In this document: positions 1-8,669 of the stretch, one piece after another
Numbering within the stretch: position 1 is the first letter of the stretch
Layout of the letters: every line of letters starts with the position of its first letter
NCBI GenBank assembly: GCA_016718825.1
Contig: JADKCL010000008.1
Span: 62,001-126,000 of the forward strand
From: Bacteroidota bacterium
GTDB taxonomy: Bacteria; Bacteroidota; Bacteroidia; J057; JADKCL01
Length of the DNA stretch: 64,000 bases
Reading direction: 5' to 3'
Program-made: the position numbers and the translations under genes
Notes under the pieces: generated by a model
Told to the model about the DNA's origin: nothing
What the model saw: the letters and a program-made list of their open reading frames with translations, nothing else
The model's database searches: none

Positions 1-564
1 CATCCGCCGCATCGCGCACCTGATCCCAATGTCAAGTACCATTTGCTTGTGGCACCTAAGATGGCCTTCGGGACCGGGCACCATGCGACCACTTGGCTGA
101 TGCTCGAGGAATGCAGCCGGCTCGATTTCGCGGGGAAGGATGTGCTCGACATGGGCTGTGGAACCGGCGTTTTGGGAATTCTCGCCCATCAGTTGGGTGC
201 GGCGCATGTCACCTGCATCGACTTTGATCCGTGGTGCGAGGAAAATACCCGCGAAAATGCCGGATTGAACAACATCGCCGATCTGGAAATCCTGCTGGGA
301 GACGCCTCGGCGATTCCGGATAGACGTTACCAGATTATCTTAGCCAACATCAACCGAAATGTATTGTTGGCCGACCGTGACCATTATGTCAATGCACTTT
401 CGCCCGGTGGAATCATCGCCATGAGTGGATTTTATGACTTTGACGAGGAAAAGGTCACCGCGCACTACACCGCTGCCGGACTCCATCTCGTGCAACGCTG
501 CGAAAAGACCAATTGGGTCATGCTGGCTTTTGAAAAGACCGACAATACTGCTCTGAATTCATGA
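1..564 (+). CDS. prmA: Ribosomal protein L11 methyltransferase (PrmA), 5' end missing
   Basis: The reading frame is already open at base 1, so the N-terminal part of the gene lies before the window. The visible part holds the catalytic Rossmann methyltransferase domain: a GTGHHATT substrate/SAM loop, SAM motif I (DMGCGTGVLGI) and a late ANINRNVLL motif in the place of the N-P-P-type motif of PrmA. PrmA trimethylates ribosomal protein L11 in the cytoplasm using S-adenosylmethionine. The visible part fits the C-terminal two thirds of a typical 270-300 residue PrmA. Its stop codon overlaps the ATG of the next gene (ATGA), so the two are probably cotranslated, although no functional link is obvious. 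A related protein methyltransferase is possible but less likely given the GTGHH signature. Confidence 0.9.
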   Translation, partial: HPPHRAPDPNVKYHLLVAPKMAFGTGHHATTWLMLEECSRLDFAGKDVLDMGCGTGVLGILAHQLGAAHVTCIDFDPWCEENTRENAGLNNIADLEILLGDASAIPDRRYQIILANINRNVLLADRDHYVNALSPGGIIAMSGFYDFDEEKVTAHYTAAGLHLVQRCEKTNWVMLAFEKTDNTALNS

Positions 565-3500
565 AGAAGGTAGGATTTCTTGCGAATATGATAGATCGAA
601 TTCCGATGAGGCGCAACGCAAAACGATTGTTTTCCAATTTGTTGGGCTGTTTCATGTTGATGGGCATCGTTTTGGGCTTTGCTGGACAGGCGCTTTCCCA
701 AAATTCCAAAACCCTCAACGACGACCCTGCCAAATTCATCGTCGAATTTGAAAGTCGCATTGCACCTCTTGGCGACAAGGCGACGCAACAGTACCTGAAA
801 GTCTTCCGGTTGAATTGGGAGACAGGCAAATACACCCGTATGGAGCAGGAAAGGTTTGTGATCCAGACCAATATCATGCTGCTCAAGAACTACCAAATCG
901 CCGGCGAGGTGCTTTCCTACGCCAAGGCGTTCGAATTGCTCCACAGTGACACCGCCAAGGCCAAGCTGAATGTGGACGCATTTTTCAATGTCGCTGACTC
1001 CTGCATTTTGACGTTGGATCGCGTGCAGTCTGGCAAATTTTACGGGTTCATTCAACAATACCTCGGCACAGGCGCCGTCGTCAAAACTTCAGGATCGAGT
1101 TGGTCGATGAGTCAAATCGACCCTGTTCTTGATTTTACGACCAAAACCAATCCCGAGACCGGCAAGCCCGTCCATTTTGCCTTTTTGACCTTCAACAATA
1201 CGGATCTCGTTTACCGAAATGCAAAGGACAGCACGCGCATTTACGGCACTTCCGGGGAGTTGAACTTGATGAACAAGGCTTTCAATGCCAAGGGGGGTAA
1301 GCTCGACTGGTCCAAAATGAAGCTCGATCCCAACGATGTCTATGCCGAATTGATGGATTACGGCTTGAACCTGAACTATTCCTTCGTCAACATCGACACC
1401 GTTATTTTTCATTACAATAGCCTCATTTCCAAGCCGCTCAAAGGTCGTTATGAGGACATGAACAAAGGCTACTCCGACATCAACAAAGCCAATTACCCCT
1501 ACTTCAGAAGCTACGATGGCGGGGTTGTGATTGAGAATTTTATCAAAAACGTGCGCTACGAAGGTGGTTTTTCCTTGCGCGGGGTGAAGAAGATCGGTTC
1601 GGCCTATTTCAAGTTGGTCGACATCCCCAAGGTGGAGGAAAAAGAAGAAAAGAAAAGCGCCGGCGCTGAAGAGACGCCCGATACCTACGAAGAGGATTTT
1701 GGCTATAAATACGACGAAAGCGCCTATTATTTTGACGAGGACGACGTCATCGAAGGCGGGGGCGAAGAGAATCCGGAGGATTTGGAGGACTTGGAGTCAG
1801 AAGACCCGACCGAGGGAGGTGTATTCGATGACTTCAATCCAGACTTTTTGGACAAGGAGCTCAAGCTGTTCAAGGCGCAGTTGACTATTTTCAGGAATGG
1901 CGAACCGGCGATGAACCTGCGTGCAATGGAATTTGTCTTGGACCTGGAGAAGCTCGTGTCCAAGCGCACCGAGGTCGCGATGTACCTCAGCAAAACCGAC
2001 AGCATCACCCATCCAAGCGTCGACGTGATCTATGAAGTGGATTCGAATACGGTCACGCTCATCAAGGACGTCAAGGACAAGCTCAGCCATCAGGCATTTT
2101 TGAGCCCTTACCACAATTTTTACCTCTACTTTGATGCCATCAAGTGGAAGCAGAATACCGATATCATCGAATTCACCTCCATCATTGACAAGGAAAACCA
2201 AACCTCTGCGATTGAATCCAAGGATTTTTTCAAGCTGCAGCGTTGGAACCAATTCAAGGGCGTTTTGCCTTTCAATCCAATCGGAGCGATCTACCGTTTT
2301 GCACAAACCCATGAAGGTCAGCCGATTTTTGCCGAATCCATCACCACCGAATACAAACTCGACGATGTGATCGACGCCCTCAAAATGGCTTTGGTCGACG
2401 TCGAAGGTTCGGGCTTCATCCAATACGACCGCAAAACCGGCGAAATCAAGCCGTTGCCCAAGCTTTTGGACTGGGCAAAAGGTGCCCGCGGACGCAAGGA
2501 TTATGATGCGATCCAGATCACATCCAACGTCAAGACCGGCAACAATGCCGAGTTGAACCTGACCGACATGAACATCGCCATGAAAGGCGTGGCCTTTTTC
2601 CCGCTGAGCGACAGTCAGTTCGTGCGTGTTTTGCCCAACCACCAAGAGGTCACGGTCAAGAAAAACCGGGATTTGCAGTTTGACGGAACCGTTGCGGCTG
2701 GAAAGCTGAATTTCTACGGTCGCGTCACCCCAGACAACGTCGACATGTCCGGGATTCCGGGGAAATTCACGTTCCAATACGAGAACTACAAGGTTTTGGT
2801 GGACTCCTTGGATTCCTTGCGGTTTATCCTTGTGCGCAATCCGCCGCTTGGGTATGTGTATTCGCCGCTGCAGCGCGCCTTGCGTGCGACCACGATCGAG
2901 GGCGTAACCGGGGCGATCTACATCAACAAGCCGACCAACAAAAATGGCTTGGAGCCGCATCCGGAGTATCCTGTCTTTGACAGCTATACCAAGTCCTTCA
3001 TTTATTGGTACAAGCCCGGCGTGCGCGACGGGGTTTACACCAAAGACAAGCTGTATTTCAGCATTGACCCGTTTGTATTGGACTCCTTGGAGGATTTCAA
3101 AGAATCGGCATTGAGCTTTGAAGGTGAATTTTATTCCTCCGAAATCTTTCCCAAAATCAGGCAGAAACTGGCTGTGATGGAGGACTTTACGCTCGGAATG
3201 AAGGACGTCACACCGCCCGATACCGGTTATGCAGCCTATGACAACAAAGGGCGCTTCATCGGGGAAATCAGACTCGACGGCGATGGTTTGAGCAGCAAGG
3301 GTCAAATGAATTTCCTGCACACCGTTGCCAAGTCCGACAGCTTCCAACTCTATTTTGACACGGTCAAGGCCGTGACCAATCAATTCAATATGCCCGGTGG
3401 CCTTTACGAAGGGGCGTATTTTCCTGAGGTTCAGGCCAATTCGGTCAATTATAAATGGCTGACCAAAAAGGACGAGATTGAGTTGGAGACGATGGACAAA

Positions 3501-5705
3501 GGCGAACCGATCGTCATGTTTGGCGGGGAAGGAACCTTCGAAGGAAAGTTGCGCATTACCAAGGAAGGCCTCCGTGGATCAGGCAAAGTGCGGATGGGCA
3601 ATGTATTGGTGGAGAGCAAAGACATCATTTTTGGCGAGAAGGATTTTATTGCCAACGACGGGGTATTTACGGTGTTTGACCAAAACAAGCCTGACAAACG
3701 CCTTTTTGTTGCCAAAGACAGCAAGGTGAGCTACGATGTCGCCAAGCACCACTCTTCCTTCGTGACGGAAAAGGTCGGTGAAGCCACCGTTGCATTCCCT
3801 GAGCAGAAATACCGCAGTTCGCTCGCAAAGGGCGAATATGACCGCAAAACCAACGATGTAAGGCTGGAAAGTCCCTCGATCAAGCCCGGTCAAAACTATT
3901 TCTACAGCTCGGACCCCTTGCAGGATAGCTTGGTATTCATGGCCAAGGACGCGCATTACAACTTTGATCAGCAACGGATCGAGGTCAAGGGCGTCCCCTA
4001 CATCTATGTTGCCGACGCGAAGATTTTGCCCGACAGCGGTGCCGTGGAAATCAAACCCAATGGCTTCATGCAAAAGTTGGAAAATGCCGTGGTGGAAGCC
4101 AATCAGGTGACCAACTATCACCGGATGTACGAATCCAGCCTCGAAATCACGCATTCGAAGCGCTACACAGGCAAGAGTAAATATGACTATCCACCGGTGA
4201 TGGGCAAAAACCAATACATCAACATGGTGGAGATGAAGGTCCAAGGTGACACCATGTCGATTGCAACGGGTGAAATCAAGGAGGAGGAGAAGTTCTATTT
4301 GACCGATCGTATTTTCTTCAAAGGAGCAACGCGCCTCGAGGCCCCCAATAAGTATATGCGCTTTACCGGTGAAGTAAAGATCGATTCGGAGAATCCATTT
4401 TTTGCTGACAAGTGGTTCAAATACAACGATATCGTGAATCCAGACTCTGTGTTTGTCGAAATCACGCAGACGCAATTGGGTAAGCTGATCGTCGGCTTGG
4501 ATTACATGAAACGCACGCGAACCTTTTATTCCTCATTCTTGGGTCCCAAAAAGAATGTGGATGATATGGAAGTTGCCCGCGCCACCGGTGGTCTGACATT
4601 CGACCGCAACACCGACGAATTTAAGATCGGTCCGAAGGCAAAGTTGACAGGTAAAGAATACCGTGGCACGACCAGCAGTCTCGACGATAAAAATGACATC
4701 GTGACTACCGTTGGTATGCTCAAAATCCCTAACAACTTCGCCAAGAACACCATCGAGATGTCGCTTGCAGGTAAATGGCGGGATGAGCGGACCCAAAAGG
4801 AAATCACGAGTGACCTGATCGGCAACTTCAATTTCAGCTGTATTTCCAAAGAAGCTTGGGCTAAGCTCTATGCCAAAGCCCAGGTTGTGACGGCGATCAA
4901 CAATACGGTGGATTGGAACAATCAGGCCTTCCGTGAAGGTTTGGCAGAATTCCTTGACCCCAACCTGGAGCGCGAAGACAAAAACATGCAAATGTTTCTG
5001 GATCAGGTTCAAAAGGCCATCTCTTACAATGAGATCAAACCTTCCAAGCTGATTGCGGGTTCATTGCTCCTTTCTGGAATTCAATTCCGATTTGACCGGG
5101 AATTCAAGTCTCTCTGGTATTCTGGTGAGGTGGGGATCCTGGGCATCAATCAGGAGCCTGTGAACAAGGTCACGACCTCCAACTCCAAAATCGAATACGC
5201 CCGCGGAAAATATACCCCTGCCGGCATCACATTGCCCGATACTTTGCGGATGTACCTTGAGTTTGACGAACTCAACTGGGTCTTTTATGAATTCTATGGC
5301 GATGTCCTCTACACGATTTCGAGTGACCTCGACGGGTACAACGCTGTCTTGCGTGCCGAGAAGGAAAAGCGGAAGAAAAATGATGGCTACCGTTTTGAAC
5401 TCAGCGATGATGCTGCCAAGGATGCCTTCCTCACGAAGTTTGTAAACAAGTATATCTGGCGAACCGGTCGCTCCAACGGCGGTGGTGATGAGGAAGAAAT
5501 TCCTGAGAATACCCCTGGCGGCAATACTCCTGGGGAAAATACCCCTGGCGGTAACACTCCTGGTGGAAATACCCCTGGCGGCAACACCCCCGGCGGTGAC
5601 GACAAGAAGGAGGGGGGAATCATCGACGACGGGCTTGATGGCGGAGGCGATGAAAAGAAGGAAGGCGGCGGCATCGACGACGGAATGGACGACGGCGGCA
5701 ATTGA
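561..5705 (+). CDS. Very large exported protein of unknown function (1714 aa)
   Basis: I do not recognise a named family. The first 46 residues look like a long signal peptide (basic start, hydrophobic stretch about residues 25-42, ALSQ cleavage region), so the protein is probably exported. Residues about 365-425 are an acidic, low-complexity linker rich in E and D. The body is a long series of short beta-strand segments with many D-S/D-T turns, which could suit an extended beta-solenoid or TamB/LptA-like envelope protein (inference only). Residues about 1340-1650 form a distinct C-terminal domain duplicated in the next gene (shared LWYSGEVG, LRMYLEFDELNWVF, IWRTGR motifs). The tail is a Gly-Asn-Thr-Pro pentapeptide repeat followed by Gly/Asp/Glu-rich sequence. 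The ATG overlaps the prmA stop by 4 nt. Confidence 0.85.
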   Translation: MKKVGFLANMIDRIPMRRNAKRLFSNLLGCFMLMGIVLGFAGQALSQNSKTLNDDPAKFIVEFESRIAPLGDKATQQYLKVFRLNWETGKYTRMEQERFVIQTNIMLLKNYQIAGEVLSYAKAFELLHSDTAKAKLNVDAFFNVADSCILTLDRVQSGKFYGFIQQYLGTGAVVKTSGSSWSMSQIDPVLDFTTKTNPETGKPVHFAFLTFNNTDLVYRNAKDSTRIYGTSGELNLMNKAFNAKGGKLDWSKMKLDPNDVYAELMDYGLNLNYSFVNIDTVIFHYNSLISKPLKGRYEDMNKGYSDINKANYPYFRSYDGGVVIENFIKNVRYEGGFSLRGVKKIGSAYFKLVDIPKVEEKEEKKSAGAEETPDTYEEDFGYKYDESAYYFDEDDVIEGGGEENPEDLEDLESEDPTEGGVFDDFNPDFLDKELKLFKAQLTIFRNGEPAMNLRAMEFVLDLEKLVSKRTEVAMYLSKTDSITHPSVDVIYEVDSNTVTLIKDVKDKLSHQAFLSPYHNFYLYFDAIKWKQNTDIIEFTSIIDKENQTSAIESKDFFKLQRWNQFKGVLPFNPIGAIYRFAQTHEGQPIFAESITTEYKLDDVIDALKMALVDVEGSGFIQYDRKTGEIKPLPKLLDWAKGARGRKDYDAIQITSNVKTGNNAELNLTDMNIAMKGVAFFPLSDSQFVRVLPNHQEVTVKKNRDLQFDGTVAAGKLNFYGRVTPDNVDMSGIPGKFTFQYENYKVLVDSLDSLRFILVRNPPLGYVYSPLQRALRATTIEGVTGAIYINKPTNKNGLEPHPEYPVFDSYTKSFIYWYKPGVRDGVYTKDKLYFSIDPFVLDSLEDFKESALSFEGEFYSSEIFPKIRQKLAVMEDFTLGMKDVTPPDTGYAAYDNKGRFIGEIRLDGDGLSSKGQMNFLHTVAKSDSFQLYFDTVKAVTNQFNMPGGLYEGAYFPEVQANSVNYKWLTKKDEIELETMDKGEPIVMFGGEGTFEGKLRITKEGLRGSGKVRMGNVLVESKDIIFGEKDFIANDGVFTVFDQNKPDKRLFVAKDSKVSYDVAKHHSSFVTEKVGEATVAFPEQKYRSSLAKGEYDRKTNDVRLESPSIKPGQNYFYSSDPLQDSLVFMAKDAHYNFDQQRIEVKGVPYIYVADAKILPDSGAVEIKPNGFMQKLENAVVEANQVTNYHRMYESSLEITHSKRYTGKSKYDYPPVMGKNQYINMVEMKVQGDTMSIATGEIKEEEKFYLTDRIFFKGATRLEAPNKYMRFTGEVKIDSENPFFADKWFKYNDIVNPDSVFVEITQTQLGKLIVGLDYMKRTRTFYSSFLGPKKNVDDMEVARATGGLTFDRNTDEFKIGPKAKLTGKEYRGTTSSLDDKNDIVTTVGMLKIPNNFAKNTIEMSLAGKWRDERTQKEITSDLIGNFNFSCISKEAWAKLYAKAQVVTAINNTVDWNNQAFREGLAEFLDPNLEREDKNMQMFLDQVQKAISYNEIKPSKLIAGSLLLSGIQFRFDREFKSLWYSGEVGILGINQEPVNKVTTSNSKIEYARGKYTPAGITLPDTLRMYLEFDELNWVFYEFYGDVLYTISSDLDGYNAVLRAEKEKRKKNDGYRFELSDDAAKDAFLTKFVNKYIWRTGRSNGGGDEEEIPENTPGGNTPGENTPGGNTPGGNTPGGNTPGGDDKKEGGIIDDGLDGGGDEKKEGGGIDDGMDDGGN
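5508..5597 (+). repeat. Six 15-bp coding tandem repeats (N-T-P-G-G/E)
   Basis: Six consecutive 15-base units related to AATACCCCTGGCGGC encode NTPGG or NTPGE pentapeptides near the C-terminus of the 1714-residue protein. The units differ mainly at synonymous positions, so the array has had time to drift. It probably forms a flexible linker and is a likely site of copy-number variation. Confidence 0.9.
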
Positions 5706-5747
5706 GGTTTTGAGAGCCTAGTTGTTTTCTGAATAATACCAATTTGA

Positions 5748-6926
5748 ATGATACGCAAAACGTTGCACGTTTTGTACTTGGCAGCTATTGCTGTTGTGGT
5801 ACCTATGTTTGCCCTTGGGCAACAGCCGATTCAGCAGGTGGATCGCGGGTCGATGATCTCAAATTCCTTTCGGTCAAACGCCATTCGATATCCGGATTCC
5901 ATGGGAAGGGTGGGCATGGTCTGGTCGGCAAGCGATGTTGATTGCGGTTTGCACCGCAATGCTGTCACCGGGCGGCTTTATACCTCCTTCATGGACGGCT
6001 ATGCCCACAATGACCCGGATTTGGCAAGAGCATTGGGTAGCATGCGGATGAATTTGAACAACAACGAATTCATTTTCGGCCCGCAGGTTAAGGCAGATTC
6101 AAACGACCTTCGCGGTACAGAATGCAAGTTCAATTTCTATGACAGTACGACCACAGTCACCGGAAAATTCGATTTTTTGCCGAATTTCCCGCAAAAGACC
6201 GTCGAGATGGAATTCGCAGGTGCATGGAAGGAAACGCATCGGAAGCGCGAGGCAAGGACGGACCTCGTTGGCCGGTTTGATTTGGGATGTATCCCCAAAA
6301 AGGCTTGGGAAAAGCTAGCAGACAAAGCAAAAATCACAACCGCAATGAACAAAGACGTCGATTGGCAAGACGAGACATTTCTGGAGGGATTGGCCGAATT
6401 TCTTGATCCGAACGGCAAAAAGACCGCAAAAAACCTGCCCACTTTGCGCAAAGAATTGGTCGAAGCTGACGTTTATTACCGGATTGAAGCACCTGCAAAA
6501 ATTCCATCGTCGCTGTTGCTTTCCGGCCTCAAGTTTTACTATGACGTCGAATTGAATTCCCTTTGGTACAGCGGCGAGGTCGGCCTGCTTGCCATCAATG
6601 GGATTCCCATCAACAAGTTGACCACCAACAACTGCAAGCTAGAGTATGTCATGGCACCCAAGCGCCCGAATGGAATAGTGGTTTCGGATACCTTGCGTAT
6701 TTATTTGGAGTTTGATGAGTTGAATTGGGTCTTTTTTGAGTGTTTTGACGATGTTGTCCGCACCATTTCCAGCGACATCGATGGTTACAATGCTATTTTG
6801 GAGGCCTCCAATCCCAAGAAAAAGGGCTTCCGATTCAAAAAAATCGAGAGATACGAAGTTGAGGAGATGCTGAGTTCTTTTCTCGATCGCCATATCTGGC
6901 GCACGGGCCGACTCCGGCAGAATTGA
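5748..6926 (+). CDS. Exported partial paralogue of the upstream 1714-aa protein (392 aa)
   Basis: A signal peptide covers residues 1-25 (hydrophobic core LAAIAVVVPMFAL, then GQQ). After a short unique region, residues about 95-390 align along their length with residues 1340-1650 of the protein encoded immediately upstream. Shared stretches include EGLAEFLDPN, SLLLSGL/I, SLWYSGEVG, YLEFDELNWVF, TISSD, DGYNA and a terminal IWRTGR. It therefore represents the C-terminal domain of the large protein as a stand-alone exported protein, without the acidic linker and NTPGG tail. The function is unknown. It lies 42 nt downstream in the same orientation and is probably cotranscribed. Duplication followed by truncation is the simplest origin, although fusion of this smaller gene to a larger one is equally possible. 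Confidence 0.85.
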   Translation: MIRKTLHVLYLAAIAVVVPMFALGQQPIQQVDRGSMISNSFRSNAIRYPDSMGRVGMVWSASDVDCGLHRNAVTGRLYTSFMDGYAHNDPDLARALGSMRMNLNNNEFIFGPQVKADSNDLRGTECKFNFYDSTTTVTGKFDFLPNFPQKTVEMEFAGAWKETHRKREARTDLVGRFDLGCIPKKAWEKLADKAKITTAMNKDVDWQDETFLEGLAEFLDPNGKKTAKNLPTLRKELVEADVYYRIEAPAKIPSSLLLSGLKFYYDVELNSLWYSGEVGLLAINGIPINKLTTNNCKLEYVMAPKRPNGIVVSDTLRIYLEFDELNWVFFECFDDVVRTISSDIDGYNAILEASNPKKKGFRFKKIERYEVEEMLSSFLDRHIWRTGRLRQN

Positions 6927-7061
6927 ACTTGGGAGGCGCCCAACTGCTATTCATTTCCCGATTTTCCTGATGAAGGTCTTCGTTTTGGCCGCGTTTTCAC
7001 CTCCGATAGATTCGCCAATCCTTCGTAGATTCGCCCAAAATTCACGAAAATCGTTCCGCAC

Positions 7062-8466
7062 ATGGAAATCCGGATAGAAAAAGACACCATGGGAACCGTC
7101 GAGGTCCCCGCCAATCGTTATTGGGGCGCGCAAACGCAGCGTTCGATCATGAATTTTCCGATTGCGCGCGACATCAACCGCATGCCGATCGAGATCATCC
7201 GTGCATTTGCCTATTTGAAAAAGGCGGCTGCCCTCGCCAACCGCGATCTCGGGGCCTTGGCCGATGACAAATGCGGTCTGATCGGGCAGGTTTGCGACGA
7301 AATTCTCGCCGGCAAACTCGACGACGAATTTCCCTTGGTCGTCTGGCAGACGGGTTCCGGCACACAAAGCAACATGAACGTCAACGAGGTCGTCGCCTAC
7401 CGTGCCCACGTGGTGCGGGGTGGCTCCTTGACCGACAAAGACAAATTTGTGCATCCGAATGACGACGTCAACAAGTCGCAATCGAGCAACGATACCTTCC
7501 CGACAGCGATGCATATCGCGGCCTACAAGATGTTGATGGAGACGACCTTGCCTGGCATTCAGGCCTTGCGCGACACCTTGGCAGCCAAGTCATTGGCCTT
7601 CATGAGCGTGGTCAAAATCGGGCGCACTCACTTCATGGACGCGACCCCGCTCACGCTCGGTCAGGAGTTTAGTGGCTATGTCGCGCAACTCGACCATGGC
7701 ATGCGCGCGATCCGCAACACGCTCCGCGCACCTCAGCGAACTCGCCCTCGGCGGTACAGCGGTCGGCACCGGCATCAATACACCCAAAGGCTACGCGCCC
7801 TTGGTCGCCCAAAAAATTGCCGAATTGACCGGTTTGCCCTTCATCACCGCCCCCAACAAGTTTGAGGCACTCGCCGCCCACGATGGCATTGTGGAAGCCC
7901 ACGGCGCCCTCAAAACCGTGGCCGTAAGCCTGATGAAGATCGCCAACGACATCCGCATGCTCAGCTCCGGCCCACGTGCCGGCATCGGCGAAATCTACAT
8001 CCCGGACAATGAACCCGGCAGTTCCATCATGCCGGGCAAGGTCAATCCCACACAATGCGAAGCCATGACGATGGTCGCGGCCCAAGTGCTCGGAAATGAC
8101 GTTGCGATCAACATCGGCGGCTCCAACGGCCATTTTGAACTCAACGTGTTCAAGCCGATGATGATCTATAACTTCCTGCACAGCGCCCGCCTCATCGGGG
8201 ATGTTTGCAATAGCTTCAACGAGCGTTGTGCCTCCGGCATCGAGCCATTGCATGAAAACATCAAGAAGCACGTCAACAATTCGTTGATGCTGGTCACGGC
8301 ACTCAATACCAAAATCGGCTACTACAAAAGTGCTGAGATTGCCCAAAATGCACACAAAAAGGGCCTCAGCCTCAAGGAAAGCGCCTTGGAGCTCGGCTAC
8401 TTGACGTCCGAAGATTTTGACGCCTGGGTGATTCCCGGCGACATGGTCGGCGATCTTGGCGTTTGA
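7062..8466 (+). CDS. fumC: Class II fumarate hydratase, with one +1 frameshift
   Basis: The two parts together make a normal-length FumC (about 467 aa), which interconverts fumarate and malate in the TCA cycle. The first frame (ATG at 7062) carries GSGTQSNMNVNE, the HPNDDVNKSQSSND substrate motif and GRTHFMDATPLTLGQE. The second frame carries LSELALGGTAVGTG and the fumarase/aspartase signature GSSIMPGKVNP. Homology breaks at about 7724-7728: the sequence CTCCGCGCACCTC has one base too many for the expected N-T-L-x-H-L-S-E-L. Without correction the first frame ends at 7865 with an unrelated tail, and the second is open only from about 7672. All catalytic motifs are intact on either side, so a sequencing or assembly error is more likely than a true pseudogene. 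Confidence 0.93.
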
Positions 8467-8491
8467 ATTTGAGTGCGAGAAGGATTTTCAG

Positions 8492-8542
8492 GTGTCGTTG
8501 GCGCTACCCAAAGTTTGGGATGAGCGCCAACGACACTTTTTT
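8492..8542 (+). terminator. Strong Rho-independent terminator after fumC
   Basis: A perfect 14-bp stem (GTGTCGTTGGCGCT at 8492-8505 with its complement at 8523-8536) is capped by a second small palindrome (CCCAAAGTTTGGG) and followed directly by six T. It starts 26 nt after the fumarase stop codon and has no T-tract in the other direction, so it terminates the + strand fumC transcript. Confidence 0.85.
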
Positions 8543-8669
8543 CCGCCAATTCCGCGAACTGCAATGGCTTTGCACACAAGCCGCAAGATGGACCGCTCAT
8601 CTGCCAACTCTTTCCACGGACTGACCACTCTTTTTTGCACTGAATCGCCACGCTGACTATATTACAAGC

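Noticed and set aside
1797..3383. A 528-codon open frame on the minus strand opposite the giant exported protein
   Set aside because: It lies wholly inside the well-supported + strand gene and has shadow composition (rich in H, V, G, L with no recognisable domain). The + strand frame has a signal peptide, repeats and a paralogue.
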